Below, piece by piece: positions 50,899-59,162 of a stretch of DNA of 64,000 nucleotides. A program made the position numbers and the translations under genes. The notes beneath the pieces were generated by a model, which saw only the letters and a list, made by a program, of their open reading frames with translations, searched no databases and was not told where the DNA came from. Where the stretch lies: positions 19,613 through 83,612 of the forward strand of contig JAJRPN010000009.1 in NCBI GenBank assembly GCA_024280755.1, written 5' to 3'. Position 1 is the stretch's first letter, and each line of letters begins with the position of its first letter. This DNA comes from Planctomycetota bacterium. Its GTDB lineage: Bacteria; Planctomycetota; Phycisphaerae; Phycisphaerales; UBA1924.

Positions 50899-51906
50899 CT
50901 ATTTGATTTCTTCAACAAGTGTATACCACCCAGAATCATCGCTCCTGACACGATAGCACGGATTGTCTGCGGGTTCGTGATCGAGCACCAACACCCAATC
51001 ACGCTCGGAAGCCTCTTTAAGGAACCATTCCTTGGTGATCATCGACGAATACGGCTCAACATCATACGACAGCGAGTATGCCTGCCCGATGTGGTGATGC
51101 GTTGGCATGACATCAGGAGTAAACACAATCGTTCGCCCTTGATCATCGATAAACTGCACCGCTTGCTGGCCCCAGGTGTGACCCGGAACAAGGAAGACAT
51201 TGATGCCCGGGAGCACCTCGCTCATGCGCTCTTCGATCGGAGCCTTGGGCATATCACCACGCGAAGGCTTGCGGTTGAGCGGGAAGGCGCGTTTGGAATC
51301 GACCAGACGCAATCGAGCCTTGCCATCAGCCAATGGCAACTTGTCATCTTCGAACGGCAAAATATGATCGCGGTAATAGGTTTTCGTCATCACCGAATCG
51401 TCGTTGCGGGCATCGACCCACTCTCGGCGTTGGACGATCATCTCCGCATTGGGGAAGGTGAACTTGATCTGGTCGGAATCGCCGGATGCGGCACCCGGTT
51501 TGATTGCTTCCCAGTCAGCGGTTTCGCCCTCGCGTGCTTTGCGGGTCAAGCCTCCAGCATGGTCGAAGTGGAGATGTGTAACGATGGTCGCTGTGATATC
51601 GTTGACATCAACCCCCGCGGCGATGACTTCAGATTCGACGGTTGTGCCGTCGAGCCCAAAGATGGTGGACATTTTTTCGCTCAGTTTGTCGCCGGTGCCC
51701 GCTTCGATCAGGTAGCGGTGAGGCTTGCCGGTGATCTGATCAGCTTCGACCGATTCGAGCAAAATGCAGTTGTGCATGAGCTTGATGCGGTTTTTATCAT
51801 CGCATTCGATGGTGCGTTCCCAGATAACTTTGGGGATGACACCGAACATGCCGCCTCCATCGAGGAGGAACTGGCCGGCACGGAGGATTGTCCATTTGTA
51901 TTGCAT
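50899..51906 (-). CDS. Metallo-beta-lactamase-fold hydrolase
   Basis: A 335-residue MBL enzyme. THLHFDHAGG (HxHxDH motif, near residue 115), the later metal ligands VPGHTWGQQ and VFTPDVMP, and a final LDHEP are all present, typical of AHL-lactonase-like and glyoxalase II-like hydrolases. Substrate cannot be read from sequence. The ATG at 51906 lies only about 25 bases after the minus-strand terminator of gap, and no ribosome site precedes it, so the mRNA may be leaderless; an upstream TTG (51927) would overlap the terminator. Confidence 0.75.
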   Translation of the reverse strand: MQYKWTILRAGQFLLDGGGMFGVIPKVIWERTIECDDKNRIKLMHNCILLESVEADQITGKPHRYLIEAGTGDKLSEKMSTIFGLDGTTVESEVIAAGVDVNDITATIVTHLHFDHAGGLTRKAREGETADWEAIKPGAASGDSDQIKFTFPNAEMIVQRREWVDARNDDSVMTKTYYRDHILPFEDDKLPLADGKARLRLVDSKRAFPLNRKPSRGDMPKAPIEERMSEVLPGINVFLVPGHTWGQQAVQFIDDQGRTIVFTPDVMPTHHHIGQAYSLSYDVEPYSSMITKEWFLKEASERDWVLVLDHEPADNPCYRVRSDDSGWYTLVEEIK

Positions 51907-51930
51907 GGGCAAGGGTAGGAGGGGCAAGAG

Positions 51931-51961
51931 AAAAAGCCGCCCACAATGACGCGGGCGGCTT
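51931..51961 (-). terminator. Terminator after gap
   Basis: On the minus strand AAGCCGCCC and GGGCGGCTT pair perfectly around a 10-base loop, then TTTTTCTC follows. It separates gap from the MBL gene. Confidence 0.88.
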
Positions 51962-52000
51962 GGAATTCTCAGAACATTTCAGTCAGATCAGACCAGAGGC

Positions 52001-53038
52001 TCAAAGCCCGTCGTGGCTGCCCATGAGCTTGAGCATATCGATACAGCGATGGGAGTATCCAGCCTCGTTATCATACCACGAGACGATCTTGAAGAAGTTG
52101 CTGTTGAGTTCGAGACCAGCGGTGGCATCGAAGATCGAGGAGTGTGGATCGCCGAGGAAATCGGACGAAACCACCGCTTCTTCGGTGTATCCGAGCACAC
52201 CCTTCATCGGGCCTTCAGATGCTGCCTTCATCGCCGCATTGATCTCTTTGAGCGATGTCGCCTTCTCGGTGCGGAAGGTGAGATCTACACACGAGACATC
52301 TGCGGTAGGAACGCGGAACGCCATCCCGGTGAGCTTGCCGACGGTTGCTGGCAAGCAAAGCCCGACAGCCTTGGCCGCACCAGTGGAAGATGGGATGATG
52401 TTTTCGTATGCGTTGCGTCCGCCACGCCAATCCTTCTTGGATGGGCCGTCTTGGGTTGGCTGGGTAGCGGTGGCTGCATGGATGGTGGTCATCAAGCCTT
52501 CGACCATGCCGAAGTTGTCCATGATCACCTTAGTGACTGGAGCGAGGCAGTTGGTGGTGCACGAAGCGTTGGAGATGATCAAATCGCTCGCTGGATCATA
52601 CTGGGCACAGTTGACACGGTGGACGAGGGTCTTGACCGTGTCCGGGGTTTTGGTTGGAGCTGAGATCAGGACTCGTTTACAGCCGTTGTTCTCGATGTGC
52701 TTGTGGGCATCATCGTGGGCGGTGAAGAATCCGGTCGCTTCGAGGACATAATCGACGCCCATATCGCCCCAAGCGAGTTTGGCGGGGTCGCGTTCCGCGG
52801 TGGTTTTGGTGACCTTGCCGTTGACGGTGAAGGAATCATCGGTTGCTGTGATCTCGGCGGGTTTGCCGTCGATCATGAATCGCCCGTGCATGGTGTCATA
52901 TTTGAGCAGGTAGGCGAGGTTGTCCGCGGGCACAAGGTCATTGATAGCAACAACTTCGACACCCGGTGTATTGGCGGCGATGCGGTAGACGAGCCGGCCG
53001 ATTCGGCCAAAGCCGTTGATTCCGATTTTGATGGTCAT
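52001..53038 (-). CDS. gap: Glyceraldehyde-3-phosphate dehydrogenase
   Basis: A 345-residue type [21 protein letters not shown] binds NAD; the catalytic Cys is in [33 protein letters not shown] is the next typical loop, and [17 protein letters not shown] ends the catalytic domain. It oxidises glyceraldehyde 3-phosphate to 1,3-bisphosphoglycerate in glycolysis. It stands alone with its own terminator rather than in a pgk cluster. Confidence 0.96.
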   Translation of the reverse strand: MTIKIGINGFGRIGRLVYRIAANTPGVEVVAINDLVPADNLAYLLKYDTMHGRFMIDGKPAEITATDDSFTVNGKVTKTTAERDPAKLAWGDMGVDYVLEATGFFTAHDDAHKHIENNGCKRVLISAPTKTPDTVKTLVHRVNCAQYDPASDLIISNASCTTNCLAPVTKVIMDNFGMVEGLMTTIHAATATQPTQDGPSKKDWRGGRNAYENIIPSSTGAAKAVGLCLPATVGKLTGMAFRVPTADVSCVDLTFRTEKATSLKEINAAMKAASEGPMKGVLGYTEEAVVSSDFLGDPHSSIFDATAGLELNSNFFKIVSWYDNEAGYSHRCIDMLKLMGSHDGL

Positions 53039-53148
53039 ATGGATTCCGTTCTACTGGTTATCTGGGCCCGGGATGAAGTAATCGCAGGCTGTGAAAGTTC
53101 TTTACGCGCATGATAGGTCACATCAAATGTGAGTTCTCATTTCTACGC

Positions 53149-55020
53149 TCATTGATCGTCGTCGATATCCGAAAGTATCTTGGGTGGGAAGGCTGCTCGT
53201 AGGGCATTGCCCACCGCGAACACATCGATCAGTTCTTGAGTAACGGCACCTGCAACCGGAGTTAGGTATCCAAGGGCTGCGAGAATCATGCCCACAATAC
53301 TCAAGATCATTCCCCCGACAGCCGTCTGGAGTACGATTTTACGCATGTGCCGAGCAATGTGGAAAAACTCGTCGACGCGTTCGAGTGATGAATCCATAAT
53401 CACCACGCCCGCAGCTTCAGCGGTGATATCTGAAGCCTGCCCAAAGGCGATGCCAACGGTGGCGAGGGTCAATGCTGGTGCGTCGTTGATGCCATCGCCC
53501 ACGAAGCAGGTCTTTGCAGTTTCGGATTCTTTGCGGACGATTTCGACTTTCTGCTCTGGGGTTTGCTCTGCATGGACATCGGTAATGCCGACCCGCTTGG
53601 CGAGGTACTCCGCTTCGGATTTTCGATCGCCCGAAACAAGCATGACCTTGGTGTAATGATGCTTGGATTGGAGATGACGGATGAACTGTTCGCCTTCTTT
53701 GCGTGGTTCATCGCGGAACTGAATCGTGGCGGCATACTTGCCGTCGATGGCGACGACACATTCAAGACCCGCAGCCTGTTCGGGCATGTTCTCGACACCC
53801 TCAGGGTCAATTTTAGCGAGCGCATTTCGGCTGGTGATGAGTACTTTGGTGTTGTCGATGACTCCCGTGAGTCCTTCGCCTGGTTTTTCGGAGACCTGCG
53901 AAGGTTCGGAAATCGACGCGTCAGTCCGTTCGCCTTCTTCAACAATGGCATCTGCCAATGGATGCTTGGAGTAGCGTTCGAGGGACACGATCTGGGAGAT
54001 GAGCTTGCTTTTGTTGATGCCCGGAGCCGTGATGATTTCGGTGACGGTGGGGGAGCCGTAGGTCAGGGTACCGGTTTTGTCGAAGATGATGGTCTTGCAG
54101 GTGTCAATGATTTCGAGTGCGCCCGGGTCCTTGATGATAATTCCTCGTTTGGCACACGATGAGATCGACCCGATGATCGCGACGGGAATACCGATCAACA
54201 ACGGGCAAGGTGTTGCGACCACCAGCACGGCGAGGAACCGGGTTGGATCGCCAGAGATCATCCACGCAAAGATGGCAAGTGCGACGGCGATGGGGGTGTA
54301 ATACGCACCGAGTTGATCGCCAAGCCGACGCATGTGAGGCTTGCGTTGTTCGGTTTCGATCATCACCTGCATGATCTTGGCATAACGAGAATCTTGTGCG
54401 GGCTTGGTTGCTTCGATGGTGATGGCGGACTCGCCGTTGATCGCGCCGGAGAACACAGATGAACCGGGTGCCTTGGACATCATGTACGGCTCGCCGGTCA
54501 AATACGACTCATCCATCACGCCGTGCCCGTCGATGACGATGCCGTCGACTGGGGAAGTTTCGTGCGGGAAGATCGTCACATGGTCGCCAATTTTGACATC
54601 ATCGAGGGGGACATCGGAGAGCTTGCCATCGGTCTTGATATGCGCCACCGAAGGCATGCGCTTGGCGAGTGCTTTGAGCACGCTCGATGCGTTTTGCACA
54701 GCGTATTCTTCGAGCGCTTCGCCGCCCGAGAGCATCAAGACCACGATCGAACCGGCGAGGTATTCATCGAGAATCACCGCGGTAACGATCGAGATCCCCG
54801 CGAGCAGATCAGATCCAAACTCTTTGTGAACAGCTTTGTTGAGCAGTTCGAGGACGAGCGGGATGCCGCCGAGGACGAGGCAGATGATCAGCGGGAGTTG
54901 GTAGTTGTATTCAGTCGCACCCATCCCAAAACGAAGCACAAGATGGGTTGCGATGGTGACGATCGCTAGGATCGCGATGGATATCTCTCGCGTGTTCCAG
55001 ATTCGTTTGAGGATGTTCAT
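53149..55020 (-). CDS. P1B-type heavy-metal-transporting ATPase with TPC motif
   Basis: A 623-residue metal-pumping ATPase. No N-terminal metal-binding domain is present; membrane helices occupy about 12-115 and 245-290. The transmembrane motif is TPCPLLIGIP (the TPC form typical of the P1B-5 group rather than CPC), the phosphorylation loop is DKTGTLTYG, and the hinge is VGDGINDAPALTLA. P1B-5 enzymes are linked to nickel/iron, but the substrate is not proven. A palindromic repeat lies just upstream of its start codon, 22-103 bases away. Confidence 0.85.
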   Translation of the reverse strand: MNILKRIWNTREISIAILAIVTIATHLVLRFGMGATEYNYQLPLIICLVLGGIPLVLELLNKAVHKEFGSDLLAGISIVTAVILDEYLAGSIVVLMLSGGEALEEYAVQNASSVLKALAKRMPSVAHIKTDGKLSDVPLDDVKIGDHVTIFPHETSPVDGIVIDGHGVMDESYLTGEPYMMSKAPGSSVFSGAINGESAITIEATKPAQDSRYAKIMQVMIETEQRKPHMRRLGDQLGAYYTPIAVALAIFAWMISGDPTRFLAVLVVATPCPLLIGIPVAIIGSISSCAKRGIIIKDPGALEIIDTCKTIIFDKTGTLTYGSPTVTEIITAPGINKSKLISQIVSLERYSKHPLADAIVEEGERTDASISEPSQVSEKPGEGLTGVIDNTKVLITSRNALAKIDPEGVENMPEQAAGLECVVAIDGKYAATIQFRDEPRKEGEQFIRHLQSKHHYTKVMLVSGDRKSEAEYLAKRVGITDVHAEQTPEQKVEIVRKESETAKTCFVGDGINDAPALTLATVGIAFGQASDITAEAAGVVIMDSSLERVDEFFHIARHMRKIVLQTAVGGMILSIVGMILAALGYLTPVAGAVTQELIDVFAVGNALRAAFPPKILSDIDDDQ

Positions 55021-55041
55021 TGATAGTCCAGTGTATTTTCT

Positions 55042-55123
55042 TTACGAGCCGCGACTGTGAGGGAGTGGTCTTGCTTATTTCTTGGTCGTCCGAAGACCGT
55101 TCCCTTACGGTCGCGGCTCGTAA
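55042..55123. repeat. Inverted-repeat element upstream of the P-type ATPase gene
   Basis: Two 31-base arms (55042-55072 and 55093-55123) are inverted copies with four mismatches, beginning TTACGAGCCGCGAC. The spacer is 20 bases. I associate the core TACGAGCCGCGACCGT with dispersed repeats of planctomycetes; this is memory, not a search. The element lies between the ATPase and pyrC genes, 22 bases from the ATPase start. Confidence 0.8.
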
Positions 55124-55138
55124 GCCATTTGATGCAGA

Positions 55139-56449
55139 TCAAACGATTGATTCGTGGCGAACGATACCGTTCATGATGGTTATCATCGGCCGAATGGTCA
55201 TCTCCCAGCCGAGGAATGGGATGTTTTTCGATTTTCCAACAAGATCATCTGTACTCAGTGTCCATTTGTGATCAGGATCGATGATCGTGATATCCGCTGG
55301 GCCATCGACGGCGAGCTTTCCAAGCCCTTGGGAATCAAGATTGCACAGCTTGGCGGGGTTGATGGTGAGGAGTTCGATGAGTTTGGGCAGGTCGATGTGC
55401 CCGGTTTGTACCAGTGCTTTGTGATACAGCCCGAGTGCAGATTCGAGCCCAATAATTCCGAACGGTGCTTGAGCCATCGACTTGGCCTTTTCGTCGGCAT
55501 GATGCGGTGCATGATCGGTCGCGAGGATCGTGATGATCCCGTCGGCGACACCTTTGCGCAATGCTTCCATATCCCATGCTTCGCGCAAAGGCGGGTTCAT
55601 CTTGGCGGCGGTGCCGAGCGTTTCGATCGCTTTGTGTGTGATGAGTAAGTGGTGGGGCGAGGCTTCAGCCGTGACGGGTTGACCAGCTTTTTGCGCACGA
55701 TCGACAAGATGCACCGAGTTGCCCGATGACATGTGCTGAATGTGGTATCGACAGTTGATCCCCGTGTTGAGCATGATGTCGCGTTCGATGATGAGTTCTT
55801 CTGCAACCCTCGGCCAGCTGATGTGTCCGAGTTTTTTCGAGACTTCGCCCTCGTGCATCGTTGCGTTTTTGGTGAGGGTGAGTTCTTGGCAGTGCTGCAT
55901 GAACGCTTTGCCTGTGCGTTGGACTTCTTGAAATACGGTGCGCATCATGGCTGCCGATTCGATCACATCGCCATCGTCGCTGAAGCCCACTGCGCCGGCT
56001 TGATCGCATTGAGAGATAGCCGCGAGCTCTTGTCCCTTGCGCCCAATGGTTGCTGCGGCGACACTGAACACTCGGCAATGTCCGACCTGCTCGGCTTTGG
56101 ATTGTATATACTCGACCACCTCAACCGTATCGAGGCACGGGTCGGTATTGGGCATGCAGCACACCGTCGTGAACCCGCCCGCGACCGCAGCCTTCGTGCC
56201 CGATTCAATATCTTCTTTGTGTGTCTGACCCGGATCACGCAGATGCACATGCGGATCGATCAGCCCTGGAGTGGCGACCATGCCTGTCGCGTCAATCACC
56301 TTGTCTACAGCAGAGTCAGATATCCCCGATTCGATGGCTTTGATGACACCTTGCTCGATGAGGACATCAGCAACCTGATCCATCCCCGATGCTGGGTCAA
56401 TGACTCGTGTGTTTTGGATGAGGATCGTGGTTTGTGGTGTGTTGGTCAT
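55139..56449 (-). CDS. pyrC: Dihydroorotase (class I, PyrC)
   Basis: A 436-residue amidohydrolase. DPHVHLRDPGQTHKED (HxH metal ligands near residue 66), GGFTTVCCMPNTDP, HCQELTLTKNATMHEGEVS, GINCRYHIQHMSS and the late ILATDHAPH (catalytic Asp) are the class I dihydroorotase motifs. It cyclises carbamoyl aspartate to dihydroorotate in pyrimidine synthesis. Length (about 430) fits. It sits alone, followed by a palindromic repeat and preceded by a divergent tRNA promoter. Confidence 0.95.
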   Translation of the reverse strand: MTNTPQTTILIQNTRVIDPASGMDQVADVLIEQGVIKAIESGISDSAVDKVIDATGMVATPGLIDPHVHLRDPGQTHKEDIESGTKAAVAGGFTTVCCMPNTDPCLDTVEVVEYIQSKAEQVGHCRVFSVAAATIGRKGQELAAISQCDQAGAVGFSDDGDVIESAAMMRTVFQEVQRTGKAFMQHCQELTLTKNATMHEGEVSKKLGHISWPRVAEELIIERDIMLNTGINCRYHIQHMSSGNSVHLVDRAQKAGQPVTAEASPHHLLITHKAIETLGTAAKMNPPLREAWDMEALRKGVADGIITILATDHAPHHADEKAKSMAQAPFGIIGLESALGLYHKALVQTGHIDLPKLIELLTINPAKLCNLDSQGLGKLAVDGPADITIIDPDHKWTLSTDDLVGKSKNIPFLGWEMTIRPMITIMNGIVRHESIV

Positions 56450-56479
56450 GTCCTATGAGGATATGCGCGCTCGGGCGAG

Positions 56480-56508
56480 TTGGCAGACGGGTGATTGTGC
56501 GCTATGCT
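56480..56508 (+). promoter_or_regulatory. Sigma-70-type promoter of tRNA-Pro
   Basis: TTGGCA (56480-56485) and TATGCT (56503-56508) are 17 bases apart, near the housekeeping consensus TTGACA-N17-TATAAT. The start site would be about 56515, 22 bases before the mature tRNA. Confidence 0.6.
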
Positions 56509-56536
56509 TGGTGGTACCCGAGCAATTGGGTGACAA

Positions 56537-56610
56537 CGGGGTGTAGCGCAGCTTGGTAGCGCGTTTGACTGGGGGTCAAAAGGTCGGAGGTTCGAGTCCT
56601 CTCATCCCGA
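56537..56610 (+). tRNA. tRNA-Pro (anticodon GGG)
   Basis: A complete 74-base cloverleaf: acceptor arms CGGGGTG and CATCCCG, D-arm GCGCAGCTTGGTAGCGC, anticodon arm TTTGA-CTGGGGG-TCAAA with GGG in the loop, and T-arm GGAGGTTCGAGTCCTC-type. CCA is not encoded (the 3' end is followed by TTC). It lies next to a region of mixed composition and could be an island boundary. Confidence 0.95.
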
Positions 56611-56633
56611 TTCTAGAGTTTCGAATGTAGGCT

Positions 56634-57863
56634 TCAAGGATGTTTACGCTGTCCAGCGGTCATGTCTCGTATTTCGCATCGTCGCAGGAAAGCCTCGAGC
56701 ACCGCATTATCCGCCTCCGTAATGTCCCCGTCGCCGTCGATGTCAACCGGGTGCTGGTGTTGATCGTATAGATCGTCGATATCGACTCTTCCGTCGTCGT
56801 TCACATCGAACCGGGTTGGATGCGCTTCAAAGTCCGTCTCCGCATATCCGATACGGAATCGCTCGCCGGTGTCTGGATCGTTGAATGTCAGCCCGTGATA
56901 CCACATCCTGAGTTTTCCCTCGTCTTCAATCACATGCGGGGCGATGATTTCGTTATCCTCCCATGGCTCGGTCATGGTCACGATCGGGTCGGGGCATGCC
57001 TCCCAAGGGCCGAAGGGATGGCAGGAACGGAGAACGGCAATATTCGACGGGCTTGTCGGCGAACTGTAGTCATCGGCCGTGATGAACAGGTAAAACATCC
57101 CGTCGCTCGCTCTCATGAGCGATGGCTCGACCGCGGCATCCAGCCAGGGAAGTTCATCGCTTGGGGAGCCAAAGACCGGCTGAGTCCGGCGTGTCCAGGT
57201 CAGGCCATCGGGAGAGGTTGCCCCGCGGATGCGGAGGTCCACGAAATCTCCGTTGCCGTCAATCTGCCACCCGAGGTAAATCATGTAGAACATCCCGCTC
57301 CATCGGATGACCGCCGGGCTGGTCATCGCGCCGTTATCCGGGCCTGACTCGGCTAGGCGGTAGACCGGCTCGTCCGAGGCGCGGGTCCAGCTGATCCCGT
57401 CGGGCGAGGTGGCCAGACCGATTTCGTATGGATTCACAAAGCGGTCCGGAGCGGGGATGTACCCCGTGTAGTACATCCAGAACTCGTCATCAACCTTCAT
57501 GACATGGACGGTCTCAAGGAACTGATCCCAATGGCCCGGGCGCCCGTCCAGCGCGATGCTGACGGGGGCCTCCGCGTGGACGGGCGTGGCCCAGTCCCAG
57601 TGGACGGCATCGTTGGATGTGGCCATCGCGATCAGGGAGCGGTCCGGTTCCGGGAGGAACCCAGTGAAGTACATGCGGTATGTGTCGCCGTCTTTGATCA
57701 CGCTCGGGTCCGCCGCCATGTAGAATCCTTCCCAGGCCGGGTCGGTGTGTTTGGACCAAGGCTTGCATGGAGCGGACCGCGGGAGTGGAACTTCCACTTG
57801 CTGCGCGTGCGATAAGAAAACACAACCCGTGATACAGACCAGCGTGATTGGAAACGATTTCAT
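56634..57863 (-). CDS. Secreted five-bladed beta-propeller glycosidase-like protein with dockerin-like tail
   Basis: A 409-residue secreted protein: signal peptide (residues 1-20), then a GH43/GH32/GH130-type propeller with repeated 'W-x-x-x-G-T-x-x-Y-R-M-Y-F-T-G' strands (ADPSVIKDGDTYRMYFTGF; EFWMYYTGYIPAP; MFYMIYLGWQ; MFYLFITADD; KLRMWYHGL) and candidate Asp/Glu acids. The C-terminus FDVNDDGRVDIDDLYDQH / IDGDGDITEADN is a dockerin type I/EF-hand pair. Substrate unknown. Its base and codon choice look more GC-rich at third positions than the neighbours, by eye; it converges on tRNA-Pro. Confidence 0.72.
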   Translation of the reverse strand: MKSFPITLVCITGCVFLSHAQQVEVPLPRSAPCKPWSKHTDPAWEGFYMAADPSVIKDGDTYRMYFTGFLPEPDRSLIAMATSNDAVHWDWATPVHAEAPVSIALDGRPGHWDQFLETVHVMKVDDEFWMYYTGYIPAPDRFVNPYEIGLATSPDGISWTRASDEPVYRLAESGPDNGAMTSPAVIRWSGMFYMIYLGWQIDGNGDFVDLRIRGATSPDGLTWTRRTQPVFGSPSDELPWLDAAVEPSLMRASDGMFYLFITADDYSSPTSPSNIAVLRSCHPFGPWEACPDPIVTMTEPWEDNEIIAPHVIEDEGKLRMWYHGLTFNDPDTGERFRIGYAETDFEAHPTRFDVNDDGRVDIDDLYDQHQHPVDIDGDGDITEADNAVLEAFLRRCEIRDMTAGQRKHP

Positions 57864-58213
57864 CTGCGACTCTCCTTCATTTATTGCGTCGGATCGTGTT
57901 CGAGTGAATTTTTAGGCCACCCGTGGGTATTTTATTAGGTAAGGAGGTTTGTCAGTTTCATCGGCAATCTGAACCGCTCGAACGAGATACGGCGGTGGGG
58001 GCAGAAGGAAAGTGGCCACGAACGGTTCTACAATCCCCTGCGGGGGTTCGAAGTTCGGACAGTCACCCCGATTTGAAGAGATTGAACCCTTTGGCGAGAT
58101 GTTAAAGGGTTTTTTCGCGTCCTGAATTTTGGTCGGGTTTCCATTCGGGAGAATGTATCCGGTACCATGGCTGCTGACCATCAGCGATTAAAACACATCC
58201 ATACGAGATCAAC
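57864..58213. other. Intergenic region between the propeller glycosidase and the GNAT gene
   Basis: These 350 bases have open frames on both strands but none with a plausible start and codon use. They contain a stem-loop terminator at 58085-58115 and, at 58036-58075, a stretch (GGTTCGA then CCCCGATT) that weakly echoes the 3' end of tRNA-Pro. Confidence 0.5.
58085..58115 (+). terminator. Rho-independent terminator without an obvious upstream gene
   Basis: AACCCTTT (58085-58092) and AAAGGGTT (58104-58111) form a perfect 8-base stem with an 11-base loop, then a T-run. On the plus strand no credible gene ends just upstream, so it may belong to a lost or small RNA transcript. Confidence 0.6.
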
Positions 58214-59023
58214 ATGCTTGAGCGCATTCAAAATACAGAACGACATATCTTCCAATCCTTTGCGGGAAAGATCGATCAGGGAGATTACATCGTCTCTCGA
58301 TCGCCTGAGTATCCAAAGTGGTACAGTGCGAACATGATCGAGTTGCGTGTCGATATCGGGCGGGAGTTGCAGGATTGGGAAGCAGTGTTCCATGAATATT
58401 TCGACCAAGCGATATACAAGCATCTCATGCTGTACATACCAACTGTGAGCAACTTTGAGGCGCTCTGCGAAGAACTTTACGGGATCATGGGTTCAGAAGA
58501 TCGTGGCACGCCGGCTTTGGTTCTTGAGCGGATCACATGGATGTTCGCAACCAAAGTGGGGGATCACGCATCAATTCCTGATGGATTTGAAGTGTGCCCT
58601 GTTGAAGCGGAAGATGACTACCAAGATTTAATCGAGTTTGGTATTGAAGAATCGCGTGAGGAGCCGTGGTATACGACTGATGCTGATACCAGATTGTATT
58701 TGGAGTCGCGTCGCGGAATACTTGAGCATGTTGGCGTGCGTTGGTATCGACTGTGTAAAAGAGGGGATCGTCAGATATTGGCGAGATTGGGCATGTTTGA
58801 GCATGATGGAATCTGTAGGTTGCAGTCGGTCGGGACGCTGAAATCGCATCGGCGTCGCGGGTTGGGGAGCGCGTTGGTTGGATTCGCTATTAGCGAAGCC
58901 CTTCGTCAGGGGGCGGCGGGGCTTGCGCTGAGCACAGAGTCTGATACGGGGGCTCATTCAATGTACTTGAAGGCTGGCTTTCATTCAGTAGGATCAGATT
59001 TGTGGGTGATGCGTTATCCGTAG
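58214..59023 (+). CDS. GNAT-family N-acetyltransferase
   Basis: A 269-residue protein. Its C-terminal part (LQSVGTLKSHRRRGLGSALVGFAISEALRQG, in pieces) contains the acetyl-CoA loop R-R-R-G-L-G-S-A and the later LKAGFHSVG strand typical of GNAT enzymes. The N-terminal 170 residues form a separate domain, as in YjaB/GNAT tandem or substrate-recognition regions. Acetyl acceptor unknown. It is monocistronic on the plus strand. Confidence 0.8.
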   Translation: MLERIQNTERHIFQSFAGKIDQGDYIVSRSPEYPKWYSANMIELRVDIGRELQDWEAVFHEYFDQAIYKHLMLYIPTVSNFEALCEELYGIMGSEDRGTPALVLERITWMFATKVGDHASIPDGFEVCPVEAEDDYQDLIEFGIEESREEPWYTTDADTRLYLESRRGILEHVGVRWYRLCKRGDRQILARLGMFEHDGICRLQSVGTLKSHRRRGLGSALVGFAISEALRQGAAGLALSTESDTGAHSMYLKAGFHSVGSDLWVMRYP

Positions 59024-59162
59024 AAGAAAAGGCCAAACCAGCGGATCGTTTTTAGTCGATTAGTTGAATCATGCAACCTGAAGTCGGAGTCGATGTACCA
59101 ACGGGGTGCCGCTGTTTGATGGCGGTATTTAAGAATCAACTCATTTGAGAGGTTGCAGTATC

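Noticed and set aside
58036..58075. tRNA-like 3' end (GGTTCGA...CCCCGATT).
   Set aside because: No matching acceptor 5' strand, D-arm or anticodon arm could be folded; kept only as a weak hint of a duplicated attachment site.
57912..58181. Open frame of 89 residues on the minus strand (and a 60-residue one on the plus strand) in the GH-GNAT gap.
   Set aside because: It spans a clear rho-independent terminator stem and has no ribosome site; composition is unlike the neighbouring genes.
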